Source: Isoetes taiwanensis (taxonomy: Eukaryota; Streptophyta; Lycopodiopsida; Isoetales; Isoetaceae). From it: 64,000 nt of DNA. Below the pieces are notes generated by a model. That model had not been told where the DNA came from. It did no database searches and saw only the letters and a list, made by a program, of their open reading frames with translations. This document shows, one piece after another, positions 34,331 to 44,640 of this stretch. The translations under genes and the position numbers were made by a program. The DNA lies in the NCBI GenBank assembly GCA_021234155.1, contig JAJEKV010000300.1, positions 62,001 to 126,000 of the forward strand, written 5' to 3'. The stretch's first letter is position 1; every line of letters begins with the position of its first letter.

Positions 34331-36360
34331 TTTACCGTCTGCTTGTTGAGCTGGCGATAGTCTATGCACATTCTTAAACTGCCATCTTTCTTCTTCACGA
34401 AGAGGATGGGTGCTCCAAAAGGAGACACACTTGCTCTAATAAAGCCAAGCTCAAGCAACTCACGGGTTGCTTCTTGAGCCTGTCAACTCTGGTGTGCTCA
34501 TCGTATGGTGCCTTCTTTGGTAGGCTTAGCATCACGGTGCCAATGTGATCTCACATTCCACACCCCTATAAGGTGGTAGTTCTTGGGGATTTCATCAGGA
34601 AATACATCCTTGAATTCGAAATAAGCCTTGCTTGGCTTGGGCAAGCTGCTTCCCCCTTTTGGTCGTTCCCATCCTGTTTATTGGGCTCAATTGCCTCTAA
34701 TCTCAAAATGTAATCCACCTTATTTCTTTCTATACTTTTCCTTATTTGCTTCAAAGAAATACTTTGCATAGAAGAAGCTGCCTTCTTACCTTTCACTATG
34801 AATTTGGTGCCGTCCGGTCTTTGTCATGGCGACTTCATTGCGGTCCGCGATCGATCATGGCTTTCGCTGGCTTTAGGAACTCCATTCCTACTATAAGGTC
34901 ATACCTTCCAATTTCCATGACCTCTGCCCCCATCAGCCACTTACTTCCACTAAGGTCTATGTCGAATGTGATCCTCCTCCCCTTAGTGTGCCGAATGGCG
35001 CCGTTTGCCATAGCAACTGGCCTTGGCTTAGACTTCAATACCTTGTTCTTCATTAGGGCAGCCAGCCTAGGAAATGAAGTTGTCGCGAGCTACTGTGTCT
35101 ATGAGGACTACATATGGGTTACTATCTATGATTCCATCAGCCGCAATCACTGTTGACTGATTTTCTATATCACCCGACTCAATGTTTGCACAGATATGGC
35201 ACTCACCATCTATGAAGTCCTGGGCCTCATGATGGTCGTCGTCCTCATCCGCTTCTGTTGGTGAATACCAATCTATGAGCTCTGCCAACGCTGCCTGCAT
35301 GACGAATGGGCAATCATGTGTTCGGTGCCCTGGCTGGAAGCACCTAAAACATAACTTCTTCTCGATACACTCATGTCTCTTCTCCGCCGTCGGTGTCTAG
35401 AAGGCGGCTTTAGCCGGCCCCCACGATGCATTACTGCGACTACGGTCCCCAAAGTTCTTACCACAGGCTCTTCGTCTGGCTTTGGCCTCGATGGCGTGGC
35501 TGGCTGATTGCTTACTACGGATGCTGCCCTTGATGCCCGACTGTTGACTTCCCTTGAAGGCCATTTGTTTCTCCTGGCGTTGGTGGAGCTTCTTCCAAAC
35601 TTATGGCTTTATCCCGGCCTACCGCCCCCGACTTTGGGTTGATTGCTTTCGGACTAGCCTTTTAATATTGATGTTCAATCCCTCAATGTAAGTTTTCCTT
35701 TGCTTGCCTTTCCGAAACTTCGGGAACATGGAGCTGAGTCGCATGAATTCCTCGTGTACTTTGCTACCGACAAGGTACCTGGTTCAATCGTAGAATTCTT
35801 TGGATCACTTTTGCTAGTATGTGACCTAGGCACATAATGTCTGCGAAAGGCCTTCTTTGAAGGTCTTGAATCTGCAAGCTGTTCCTTTTGAGCTTGTTGG
35901 ACTTTGCATAGCCTTTCCACGGATTCTAGCTGCCCCTATCAAGTTCTTTGTAGCAACTTTCCCTATATCCTTATCCTTCATGCCATAAGAGTTGCGAACT
36001 CTTCCATTTCATCAAGCCGGGCTTACGCCTCCATACGACTGTCCTTCCACGCCCGACCCAACTTCCTAGTCTTCCACACATTGCTCATAGCCTTTGTCAA
36101 CTTTCTTTTGATAATCATCTTCCTTCCTTGCCACGGCTCTTACGTGGAGTGTCGGACTCACTTTCGAGCTAGAACTGTCTTGGTATGCGAAGTGTCGGAT
36201 AGCTGGAGCTAGGTGGTGTTGGGCTCATACGTTTCTCCTTTTCCTCTTCTGTCTCGGCATTTCCCACGATTATCCGCCCCTCCGGTTTGTGGACCTTCCT
36301 CGATGCCTTCTTTGGGGTAAGCGGTGGAGGTGGTGGTGGGCAGTGCGTATTCTTGGGCAT
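34330..36360 (-). pseudogene. gypsy gag-protease-RT, frameshifted
   Basis: Gag begins around MPKNTHCPPPPPPLTPKK (36360), proline-rich, then is broken by stops. A CCHC knuckle reads LCFRCFQPGHRTHDC (C-x2-C-x4-H-x4-C, about 35360-35300). Protease has VVLIDTVARDNFIS, where the usual T/S-G is T-V, and YDLIVGMEFLKPAKAMID. RT has [30 protein letters not shown] and [13 protein letters not shown], then stops at the LINE junction. Text of this type is chromovirus-like. The protease change and the frame breaks mean it is dead. Confidence 0.85.
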
Positions 36361-36764
36361 TCATTAATGGGGTGGCCGGTGGATCAGGTGATGCATCTGG
36401 TTCCTCATCACGGGGCGAGCCTTGCGTTGATTGCTTCCGGCGTCATTTTCGTCGTTGTTGTCATCTTGATCCGTCCAAAGCGGGGTTTACGGGTACCTTG
36501 GTGATGCCGACCTTGAGAACGAGCTGTGTTCCTTCTTTGCAAGGATTAATCATCAATGCTTGTTATTTAAAAGTACACACTAATCATTCTTGCTTACTAT
36601 TGAATTGTTGTTAAGTACAAAAGAAATCATATGAAAATTCCACTTACAAGTCAAGATCATGGTAAGACATTAATTAGTATATAGAAATACATTTGATGAA
36701 TTACATGGTAATAGCGAAGAGAATTTTCAATACTCTTTAATTAATTAACAAAACATATTTTTCT
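36361..36764. other. AT-rich gap before gag
   Basis: The stretch 36540-36770 is AT-rich without ORFs. It separates the extra coding region on its right from gag on its left and could hold regulatory or terminator sequence. Confidence 0.3.
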
Positions 36765-38340
36765 TCAATGGTGCTTCCTCATGGACTTGAAGAAGTTCTT
36801 CACATTCTTCAATCCTATCCCTTCTTGCCGGCGTTCTGCGGGATTCTTGCCGCCCGATCCTCCCTCAATGCTCTTGCCATCGAGGGTGCGGAAGTTAAGT
36901 GCGATTGCTGCCACTACTGACAAGTGTGCATCCCTGAGGTGGCCCCTTGCGAAGTCGAGAGCATGAAGTGCTACTGATCTCTTGAAGAGGATAACATGGT
37001 CTACCCCATAATCCATCTTAGCATCTTGACCAAACCACGAGAGTCGCGATAAGGGCGGCGGATTCTTCTCCTCTTGGGTTGAACTCCTTGTGGAGAACTA
37101 CCATCGCCCTTACGGCTAAGGGCCAGGAAGATAGTACACGGTGACTTATCACGCCTCCGCCCGCGGTTCCCGTACCCTTCCTCTGGCGGCCAGCGAAAAC
37201 ATCTAATCGCGACGAGATCCTCATGGTCCCTCCACATTGTTGCTGCGTTCTCAGATTGATCTTTGCGGGGTGCTTCCCCGCATGCTCCTAGAGGCGCATT
37301 GGTGGCTTGAGCTTGGGCCTCTTCGGCTTGTACAACTGCTTTGGATCTCACGGAATTCCTCCTCTGGAATGATGGGTTCTTCTCTTTGATACATACGCCT
37401 TATTTGTTGGTAGGCTTGATATGTCGACATAGTTGTCGGCTTAGGAATGTCGCTCGGCTACCTCCCTTGGAATTTCTTGGTAATCATAATCGATGAAGTG
37501 TTGCCCTGCTCCTTTGCCATTAGGCTTAGGAGCTCATCGATCTGAGGCCTTCTTCTTGACAATAGGGAAGGTTGAGGATGTCGTTGGCGAATATGTACTC
37601 CTCGCCGATCGATGATCACCGGAGTGAGGGCCGTGATACCACTTGGCGGCTCGAAGTCTCACCTTAGCACCTCTGTTCTTTGAGGCGGGCGCCTCTCCAT
37701 CCTTCTTGCCTCCCTCATCTCCCAACTTGGGTTCTCTTCTTCTTCCTCTTCATAATCTGCTCAATCGCAACCACAGGTGTTTACGATGTGGAGCCGTAGT
37801 ATTAAAGTATTCCATGATCTCGATCGTGAATGCCTATCTGCGCCGTCCAGAGTGTCGAGAGGTGCTAAGTCCAAAGGTTGAATTGACGGCTCCCCTGGTT
37901 GGTTAACTGCTCTGTACTATATGAACAAAGCTAAGGCTGCTTGGTTTGAGGCGTACCTATGCCTATGATGCTTACAGGTCATGTAGTGCGGCATGCACGG
38001 TTCTATCCATAACTTATTCTTGATCCTAGATCCCCTCCTATGGCTTGGGACCCAGGAGAGTCTAGGGATACCCACTTCCCTCCCTAGGTGGCGGACTAAC
38101 TTCCCATAATGATCATCTTTGGGAATAATGTAGTAGGGAGTTCTAGTCAAGGTGGCATGAAGATCAAAGAGATGATCAAAGACATGAAAGGCTTGCTTTC
38201 GGCGAGGGAAGTCCGCGGATGTGGGTGGCCTCGATGTACCATCTAACAAAGTTTGATGAAGCCATTGGCGAGAGATGGCTATGAAAAATGGCTTGAGAAG
38301 ATGAGTAGAGAGCTGGGAAATTGCTGAAGGTTGAGCAGCT
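36765..38340 (-). pseudogene. extra ORF region B of the gypsy element, unknown product
   Basis: Minus strand. It starts at MASSNFVRWYIEAT (ATG about 38262), goes on after a frame change as FPRRKQAFHVFDHLFDLHAT and YYIIPKDDHYGKLVRHLGRE, then through several frames to a last open stretch of 83 codons (37016-36765) with HVILFKRSVALHALDFARG and DAHLSVVAAIALNFRTL. I do not recognise a domain. It is preceded by TATAAAAGG (about 38382-38374), roughly 115 bp before the ATG. It could be an accessory ORF of the retrotransposon or a captured gene. Several frameshifts are needed to read it. Confidence 0.4.
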
Positions 38341-38373
38341 TTGATGGGGAGAAAATGACAAATGAGGCCCCTT

Positions 38374-38382
38374 TTATAGACT
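38374..38382 (-). promoter_or_regulatory. TATA box upstream of ORF region B
   Basis: GTCTATAAAAGGGGCC on the minus strand is a strong plant-type TATA box about 115 bp before the putative ATG, followed by a pyrimidine-rich leader. Confidence 0.45.
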
Positions 38383-38539
38383 AGGGCTGCCTCGGGTTAG
38401 TGCACAAGGGTTCCTGTTGGGGAAGACTTCAAATCTATGGCCATGGGTATCCAAATGAGCTACCATGAAATGCAATTCTAAGCAAAGCAAAGCAAGAAAT
38501 ACTACATGGCGGTTTGTTGGATGAAAATTGGTCTACAAA

Positions 38540-38835
38540 AATGGTGGAAAGGTTGGCTATGCGAATTTGGGCCTTAGGTGAAAGGCGGAAGGCCATTTTC
38601 CCCTGACCTTCCGATTTAAATTTGTTTGGGACTTCTATGATAAGTTTTGGAAAATTTGAAGATCCTAGCATACTTATTTGGAATTTTCTAACCTAATTTG
38701 GATCTTTCCCTGGGCTATTTGGGCAAAATTTGGTCTGACATGGCGAAACAGGATGGCTATGCTGAATTTGGGCCTTCCGGTGAAGGTGAAGGAAGGCCAT
38801 TTTAATACGACCTTCCGATTTCGAATGTTACGGCC
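38540..38835. repeat. diverged direct duplication, offset about 205 bp
   Basis: 38548-38620 and 38752-38826 share 'ggctatgc', 'gaatttgggcctt', 'ggaaggccatttt' and 'gaccttccgattt'. It lies upstream of ORF region B. Confidence 0.75.
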
Positions 38836-39029
38836 AAAATTTAAGCTGATTTTGCCTATAGTACCTTTACTAATTTACCTTATTTGGGCGTTTACAATCA
38901 TGACGGCTACAATTAAATTTAAAATTTGAGCAACTTAAACATATTTTTATACAAAAATTGAATTCAGTTTACTACAAAATTTTATATTTATAGAGGGAAA
39001 CTTTAACAATTACATTAATTTACACAAAA

Positions 39030-40143
39030 CTGCACCCTCAAGGGTATTCCTTGCGGATCTGGCGTGCAAAATATAGATCCTTGGGCATCGGGGTTACCCT
39101 CTTATGCATGAATTGCGGAGGTTTGATTCCTCGAAGAGCTGGGTGAGCTCGGCCTCGGTGGCTACCTGCGGCTTTGGTTGTGGCGGCGTCACCCTATAGT
39201 GGGTGGCGAACTCACCGCATCACCTCTTGCATGATGAGCGCTCGAAGGTGCCTTCCTTATCAAGAGATTAGTGCACTGCTGAAAGTGTCTAATCTCCCGA
39301 AAAACTCGGGCGTGCGGGGAGTTTGGTCCATGGTGGACCTTCTTGGGTTTCTCTGGCCGTGGCGGCGGCGGCTTGGGCTGGTTCTTGCTAGGTCGGCCGC
39401 CCTTCACGTAGCGTTGCACGATTAAGGCGATTACCGGTCATTATACCTCGTCCGCCGGCGGAGGTATTCACAATGCGCTTTTGGCGTCGAAGAGGCGCTC
39501 CTCGCCGAGGCTGACGATTATTTCGCCCCATATACGCTTCTTAACCACTTTGGGTGGCAGGCCGCCGGGTAAGGTGGTCTGGCGTCGGGGTTTGAGGGTT
39601 CCCCGTGGCGCTCGTCTTCCTCGTCCTCGCTTCTAGCTCCTCTTCTTCCTCCTCTGCTTCCTCGTCTTGACGAGGTTCTTCAACTCAGCGACGGTCGTGA
39701 GGCCTGTCATTCCTTCTCTTCGTCCTTCTTTCTGTTCCTCGGCTCCCTCTCGCTCCCTCTTCTTCCTCGCCGCCCTCTCTTAGGCCACTCTTGCAGCCTT
39801 CTCCTTGCCCTTCTTCTTGCCTTTGAAAAGGGCCGCCTCTTCAACTGCTCTTCAACTTTGCTCCTCAATCGCTCCTCCACCTCGTGTCCGGTGAGGCCCA
39901 AAGTGGCGGGACTTCGCCCAGTTCTCACGGGTGCCGCCGGCGAAGAGCTGCTTGCTGCTAAGCGCCTCCTCCTCGGCATCATTGATAGGTTTGGCGTCAT
40001 TTGCTTTGGAGGGAAACTCCTCTTCCCTTCTTAGGTCGAAGGTGCTCGGAATTTTCTTAGTATGTCGTCCAGCTGCTACATGCGCCATCGAGGCGTGGGT
40101 CATTTCGTTGTACTTCCTTCTTTGTCTGTTTGGTTCGAGCCAT
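39030..40143 (-). pseudogene. extra ORF region A of the gypsy element, starts MARTKQT
   Basis: On the minus strand the ATG at 40143-40141 opens MARTKQTKKEVQRNDPR and stops after about 28 codons. A +1 change carries on into THASMAHVAAGRHTKK and STFDLRREEEFPSK (ORF to 39852), then Arg/Glu-rich text (KRRPFSKARRRARRRLQ) and, further left, a Pro/Lys-rich stretch (NQPKPPPPRPEKPKKVHH). It is strongly charged and likely nucleic-acid or chromatin binding if ever made. I recognise no known family beyond the first seven residues, which equal the start of histone H3. It has a TATA-like box 100 bp upstream and lies about 560 bp inside the primer binding site. Confidence 0.4.
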
Positions 40144-40236
40144 ACTTGGCCGGTCTAGAAAACGAGGTGGCGTAAAGGCTGAGCAAGAGAGAGATGGTGG
40201 AGGAAAGGGTTGGAGGTGAAATGAGGTGTCGGGGGT

Positions 40237-40246
40237 ATTTAAAAGG
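40237..40246 (-). promoter_or_regulatory. TATA-like box upstream of ORF region A
   Basis: CCTTTTAAATACC read on the minus strand, about 95-100 bp before the ATG at 40143, with a C/T-rich leader in between. It is inside the retrotransposon, so it would be an internal promoter. Confidence 0.35.
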
Positions 40247-40694
40247 AGGGTCCACGGGAATATTCTCCTACCATAAATAGGCCTACTTATTAGCCCCCTT
40301 ATTAATTACACCATAGTACCCTTATTATTAATATATGTTTAATTTCTAATACATATACTAAAATTCGTATTATACCTTTAGAATTTCAAATTTCCTAATA
40401 GTTTGAAGTATTAATTATGGATTTCGCCATTTTTCACCCAGGTCTCAGATTGGCATGATTCTTGACCCATTTTAGGTGAAATTTGATGCGGATGCATAAT
40501 TTTCACTCAATTTTACTAGAAGGTGAATTTGACTCATTGACTTCTTAACCTAATTTCGGACCCACTACCTAGGGAAAAATTTTTCCCCTATTTTTTGAGG
40601 TTCGATGGTGGAAATTTTTATTTCACACCCAGGGCCCTGTTAGACTACTTTCATGGTTATGGTGGGTGCTAGTTCTTGGTCAACCAAGAACATC

Positions 40695-40706
40695 GCTCTG
40701 ATACCA
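40695..40706 (-). other. LTR retrotransposon primer binding site (tRNA-iMet type)
   Basis: TGGTATCAGAGC on the minus strand is the 12-base sequence complementary to the 3' end of plant initiator tRNA-Met used by many LTR retrotransposons. It starts one base inside the LTR end (CCACA). Confidence 0.85.
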
Positions 40707-40707
40707 T

Positions 40708-42194
40708 TGTGGCAGCTCCTTGCTAAACATATATACCTTCGTATGCTCGGGAAATCCCCCCATCCCTATGGGCTCGTCTATCCCTTTCTCGAGATGATGC
40801 GTAGTGCGGAAGGGCATAAAGGTGTCTTGCGTGCCGAGAACTATGGGCTCCAATACAATACATAAACCGCGTCGAGAACTAGCAATACAATACAACCTAC
40901 TAGGGTAGCTCAATGCATATCCATAGATGCAAAGAACATAATCATATGCCATAAAACATGGGGCTCCTACAGGTGGCTCAGACACATGAGGGAATCGTGA
41001 CTAGATAGGCCTCAAGATAGAGCGGACCGAGTCATAACAATGGTGGGGCTGGCATAAGACAATGGCTAGGGTTGACCACTCCATCCGCCCCTCCTGTGCA
41101 CACTTTGCGGATGGGCTAGATCAAAGGCGTGGCATGACTCTAACCTTCACCGGATCGCAATCCCATGGCATCACCCATCGGGACTACTCGAGGTTGCATC
41201 TCCTGGTCAGAAGCCCGAGGTAGGAAGGGTTGCATCTCCCCTTCGGGGTCTAGAGGCTCCCGCGGTGACTAGAGAATCGTGGCGACACACAATTCGTGTA
41301 CCGGTGAACCCCCAAAACAAGAGCCAGCCCGACACTTGCAACTCTTGAGAGCGAGGCTGACACCATTGCCCGGGGAGGTGTGGACCCATGCTCGGCCCAC
41401 ATGAAGTGACCGACCATAAGCCTAGCCCACTATGGGATCCCCAGAAGCCCCCACTTTCGGCGGGGATCCACCCTCCATCTTGCCTCTAGCCCGTTATGTG
41501 GTGCTTGAGTCACATCATAGCCTCCATAGCCGGTGGGTTCCTATGCATAGGCCGCAGCTAATAGGAACTAAGGGGTCTACACTAGGAGCATACTACATAT
41601 GGCCCTAGGTCTCTACCCCCCTTCCCAATACAAGAGGAGCAACATGATCAACCAATATCACATACATCACACCATGATCAATATCAATGTCATATGAACA
41701 TCTTAACCTAATCATGCATAGCTAACTAACAGTTAGGGTTCCTTGATTAGGGTTCGAGATGTTCAACAAAGGATCTAGGGTGGCTCTACTCTAGATACGA
41801 ACTACTAACCCATCTGGAGTGCTAACCTCCAGATGAACTAACATGAACTCTACTCAACCTACCTCCTCCAGAAGCGCTTCCACCCATCCCTGGCGTCTCC
41901 ATGCTCCTTGACGTGGGTCGAAGGCTTGCTCCCTCTACGATCATACACACCTTCCAGGGGCTGCTAGACTATGACGAACGGTGCTCGAAACGGGGTTTCG
42001 GGCACGTGGATGAGAGATCAGGTGCTAGGTCAGGAAAAGGGCCTAGGGTTAGGGTTAGAGCCAATATAGGTGTGGGTCCACATGGGATGCCACGTGGCAC
42101 CACTAGGATGAGGCCGTGTGGCGGTTGCTCCAATAGGATAATGCCATGTGGAAATGGGCCTTATCCTAAAGTTATCTACACTACAACCCCAACA
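40708..42194 (-). repeat. 5' LTR of the gypsy element, about 1.49 kb
   Basis: In minus orientation it begins TGTTGGGGTTGTAGTG (42194 down) and ends GCTGCCACA (40708), i.e. TG...CA, directly followed by the primer binding site. The ends share a short inverted motif (TGT/ACA). Only this one copy is in the window, so the boundary at 42194 rests on the TG rule and the typical TGTTGGGG start. The five bases outside are tttgg. Confidence 0.7.
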
Positions 42195-42954
42195 TTTGGT
42201 CCACAGCTGAAAACAACAGTAAAAACACAATACGGGTTGTTTTTTTGAAGATTTGAAAAAAACCTACATGTAGTTATACGGACGTGTGGTTTTTCAAGGA
42301 TATGCTGTAGTTTTTCTTAAGGAGCCATGGTTTTTTTTTTAAAGAATGTGTGGTTTCTTAAGGAGGCGTAGTTTCTTTTTTAAGGATGTGTTGTTTTCTC
42401 AGGTTGTATGGTTTTTTGAAGGGTTGTTTTTTGTAAGGTGTTGTGTTTTAAGGTATTGTTTTCTTGAGGTGTGGTTTTTTATGGTTTTCTAAGAATCCAT
42501 GTATGACCAAGTTGTCCATATGCCATTATGTGAGAGCTTGTAGAGCGTGAAACTTGAAGACATTCATCACTTGGAAACTTGTAGCGAAGAAAAATGGACA
42601 CTAGTTTGGCATCATATAGGCATTTCTTGAAGAATACTTGATCACAAGCATCTTGAACACGAAGTCAATGGTTGAAGACCCCAAAGTGAAAGTTTGGAAG
42701 ACCACTTGAATTTCAATGGTACTTCGCATGAGCCATGATGTTAGTTCTTAAGGTATGATTTGCTATTTCCCAAGGTCTTCACTACCATTCCACCGAGAAA
42801 AAATCATCTCTGTATCCATAATTTTCTCCCTTTTCATACACCATTGCCATTTGTCGAGACCAAAGTTTGCAAGACCATTTTTCCTAGTCAAAAGTACACC
42901 ATTTATCCATCACATACAAAAAATTGCTAAAATTCCATCCAATTTAGCTCAGGC
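42195..42954. other. TG-rich degenerate repeat and spacer
   Basis: 42230-42500 is built of loose units like 'gtggttttttaaggatgt' (about 15-30 bp spacing). 42500-42954 shows no gene. Confidence 0.5.
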
Positions 42955-44640
42955 TCAAACATGCCAAGGTGGCTCAAACATGCCATGCAGGCTCCAATAT
43001 GCCACGTAGGCTCTAACATGCCACCTAGGCTCAAACATGCCATGTGGGCTAGTCAAGGTGGCTCAAACATGTCATGCGGGCTCCAACATGCAACCTAGGC
43101 TCCAACATGCCAAGGTGGCTCAAACATGTCACGTGGGCTCCAACATGCCACCCAGGCTCCATCATGCCAAGGTGGCTAAAACATGCCACCTAGGCTCCAA
43201 CGTGCCACCTAGGCTCCAACATGCCAAGATGGCTCAAACATGCCACCTCGACTCCAACATGCCACCTAGAATCAAACATGCCAAGGTGGCTCAAACATGC
43301 CGCCAGGCTCCAACATGCCAAGGCGGCTCAAACATGCCACGTGGGCTCCAACATGCCACCTAGGCTCCATCATGCCAAGGTGGCTCAAACATGCCACCTA
43401 GGCTCAAACATGCCAAGGTGGATCAAACATGCCACACAGGCTCCAACATTCCACCTAGGTTCCAACATGCCAAGGTGGCTCAAACATGCCACGTGGGCTC
43501 CAACGTGCCACCTAGGCTCAAACATGCCATGCGCGCTCCAAGATGCCACCTTGGCTCCAACATGCCAAGGTGGCTCAAACATGCCACATGGGTTCCAACA
43601 TGCCAAGGTGGCTTAAACATGCCACCTAGGCTCAAACATGCCAAGATGGCTCAAACATGCCACGGGCTCCAAAGCATGCCACCTAGGCTCAAACATGCCA
43701 AGGTGGCTCAAAAGATGCGTGGGCTCCAACATGCCACCCTAGGCTCCAACATCCACCTTGGCTCAAACATGCCAAGATGGCTCAAACATGCCATGGGCTC
43801 CAACATGCCAAGGTGGCTCAAACATGCCACGTCGGCTCTAACATGCCACCTAGGCTCCAATATGCCAAGGTGACTCCAACATGCCACCTAGGCTCCAACG
43901 TGCCACCTAGGCTACAAACATGCCAAGGTGGCTCAAAATGCCATGTAGGCTCAAACATGCCCACGGGCTCCAACATCCACCTAGGCTAAAACATGCCAAG
44001 GTGGCTCCAAGCATGCCATGCCAGGGCTCCAACATGCCAACTAGGCTCAAACATGCCAAGGTGGCTTAAACATGCCACGTGAACTCCAGCATGCCACCCT
44101 GGGTGGCTCAAACATGCCACCTAGGCTCCAACATCCACCTAGCCTCAAACATGTCAAGGTGGCTCAAACATGCCACGAGGGCTCCAAAATGCCACCTCGG
44201 CTCGAACATGCGAAGGTGGCTCAAACATGCCACCTAGGCTCCAATATCCACCCACGGCTTAAACATGCGAAGATGGCTCAACATGCCACCTAGGCTCAAA
44301 CATGCCAAGGTGGCTCAAACATGCCACATGGACTCCAACATGCCAAGGTGGCTCAAACATGCCACGTGGGCTCCAACATGCCACCTAGGCTCCAACATGC
44401 CACTTAGGCTTCAACATCTGAAGGTGGCTCAAACATGCCACTCATGTCAAACATGCTAAGGTGGCTCAAACATGCCACGCGGGCTCCAACACGCCAAGGT
44501 GGCTCAAATATGCCACTTAGGCTCAAACATGTCAAGGTGGTTGAAACATGCCATGTGGGCTCCAACATGCCACCTAGGCTCCAACATGCCAAGGTGGCTC
44601 AGGCATGCCACCCAGGCACCAATATGCCACCTAGGCACTC
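42955..44640. repeat. 19-bp satellite, about 88 copies, with 57-bp higher order
   Basis: The basic unit is AACATGCCANNTNGGCTCN, 19 bp. Three variants often follow one another: AACATGCCAAGGTGGCTCA, AACATGCCACGTGGGCTCC and AACATGCCACCTAGGCTCC, giving a 57-bp higher-order period. Since 19 is not a multiple of three, reading passes through all three frames in 57 bp and yields a 19-residue peptide repeat in each frame (MPPRLKHAKVAQTCHLGSN type). The long ORFs here (43037-43873 and others) are by-products of the satellite. A smaller inverted array lies at 49565-49945. Confidence 0.95.

Larger units (their letters stand above)
34267..42194 (-). mobile_element. Ty3/gypsy chromovirus-like element, 5' part with LTR
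   Basis: From the right on the minus strand: 5' LTR (42194-40708), primer binding site (40706-40695), two extra coding-like regions (40143-39030 and 38340-36765), gag with zinc knuckle (about 36360-35290), protease (35300-34835), and the first part of RT (34570-34330), where a LINE begins. The 3' half and 3' LTR are not visible. I infer one element from common orientation and order, but the extra regions could be nested insertions. Confidence 0.65.

Noticed and set aside
36289..36614. Plus-strand ORFs of 71-96 aa
   Set aside because: They lie antisense to the proline-rich start of gag and have no independent support.
41751..41775. Possible tRNA B-box (gggttcgagat)
   Set aside because: No matching A-box or cloverleaf arms around it; no tRNA gene was found anywhere in the window.
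42045..42060. Interstitial telomere repeat (agggttagggttag)
   Set aside because: Only about two units and of the TTAGGG form, whereas most plants use TTTAGGG; it lies inside an LTR.
42955..44640. CRISPR-like array of short repeats
   Set aside because: Units are contiguous 19-mers without unique spacers, in a plant-type nuclear context.
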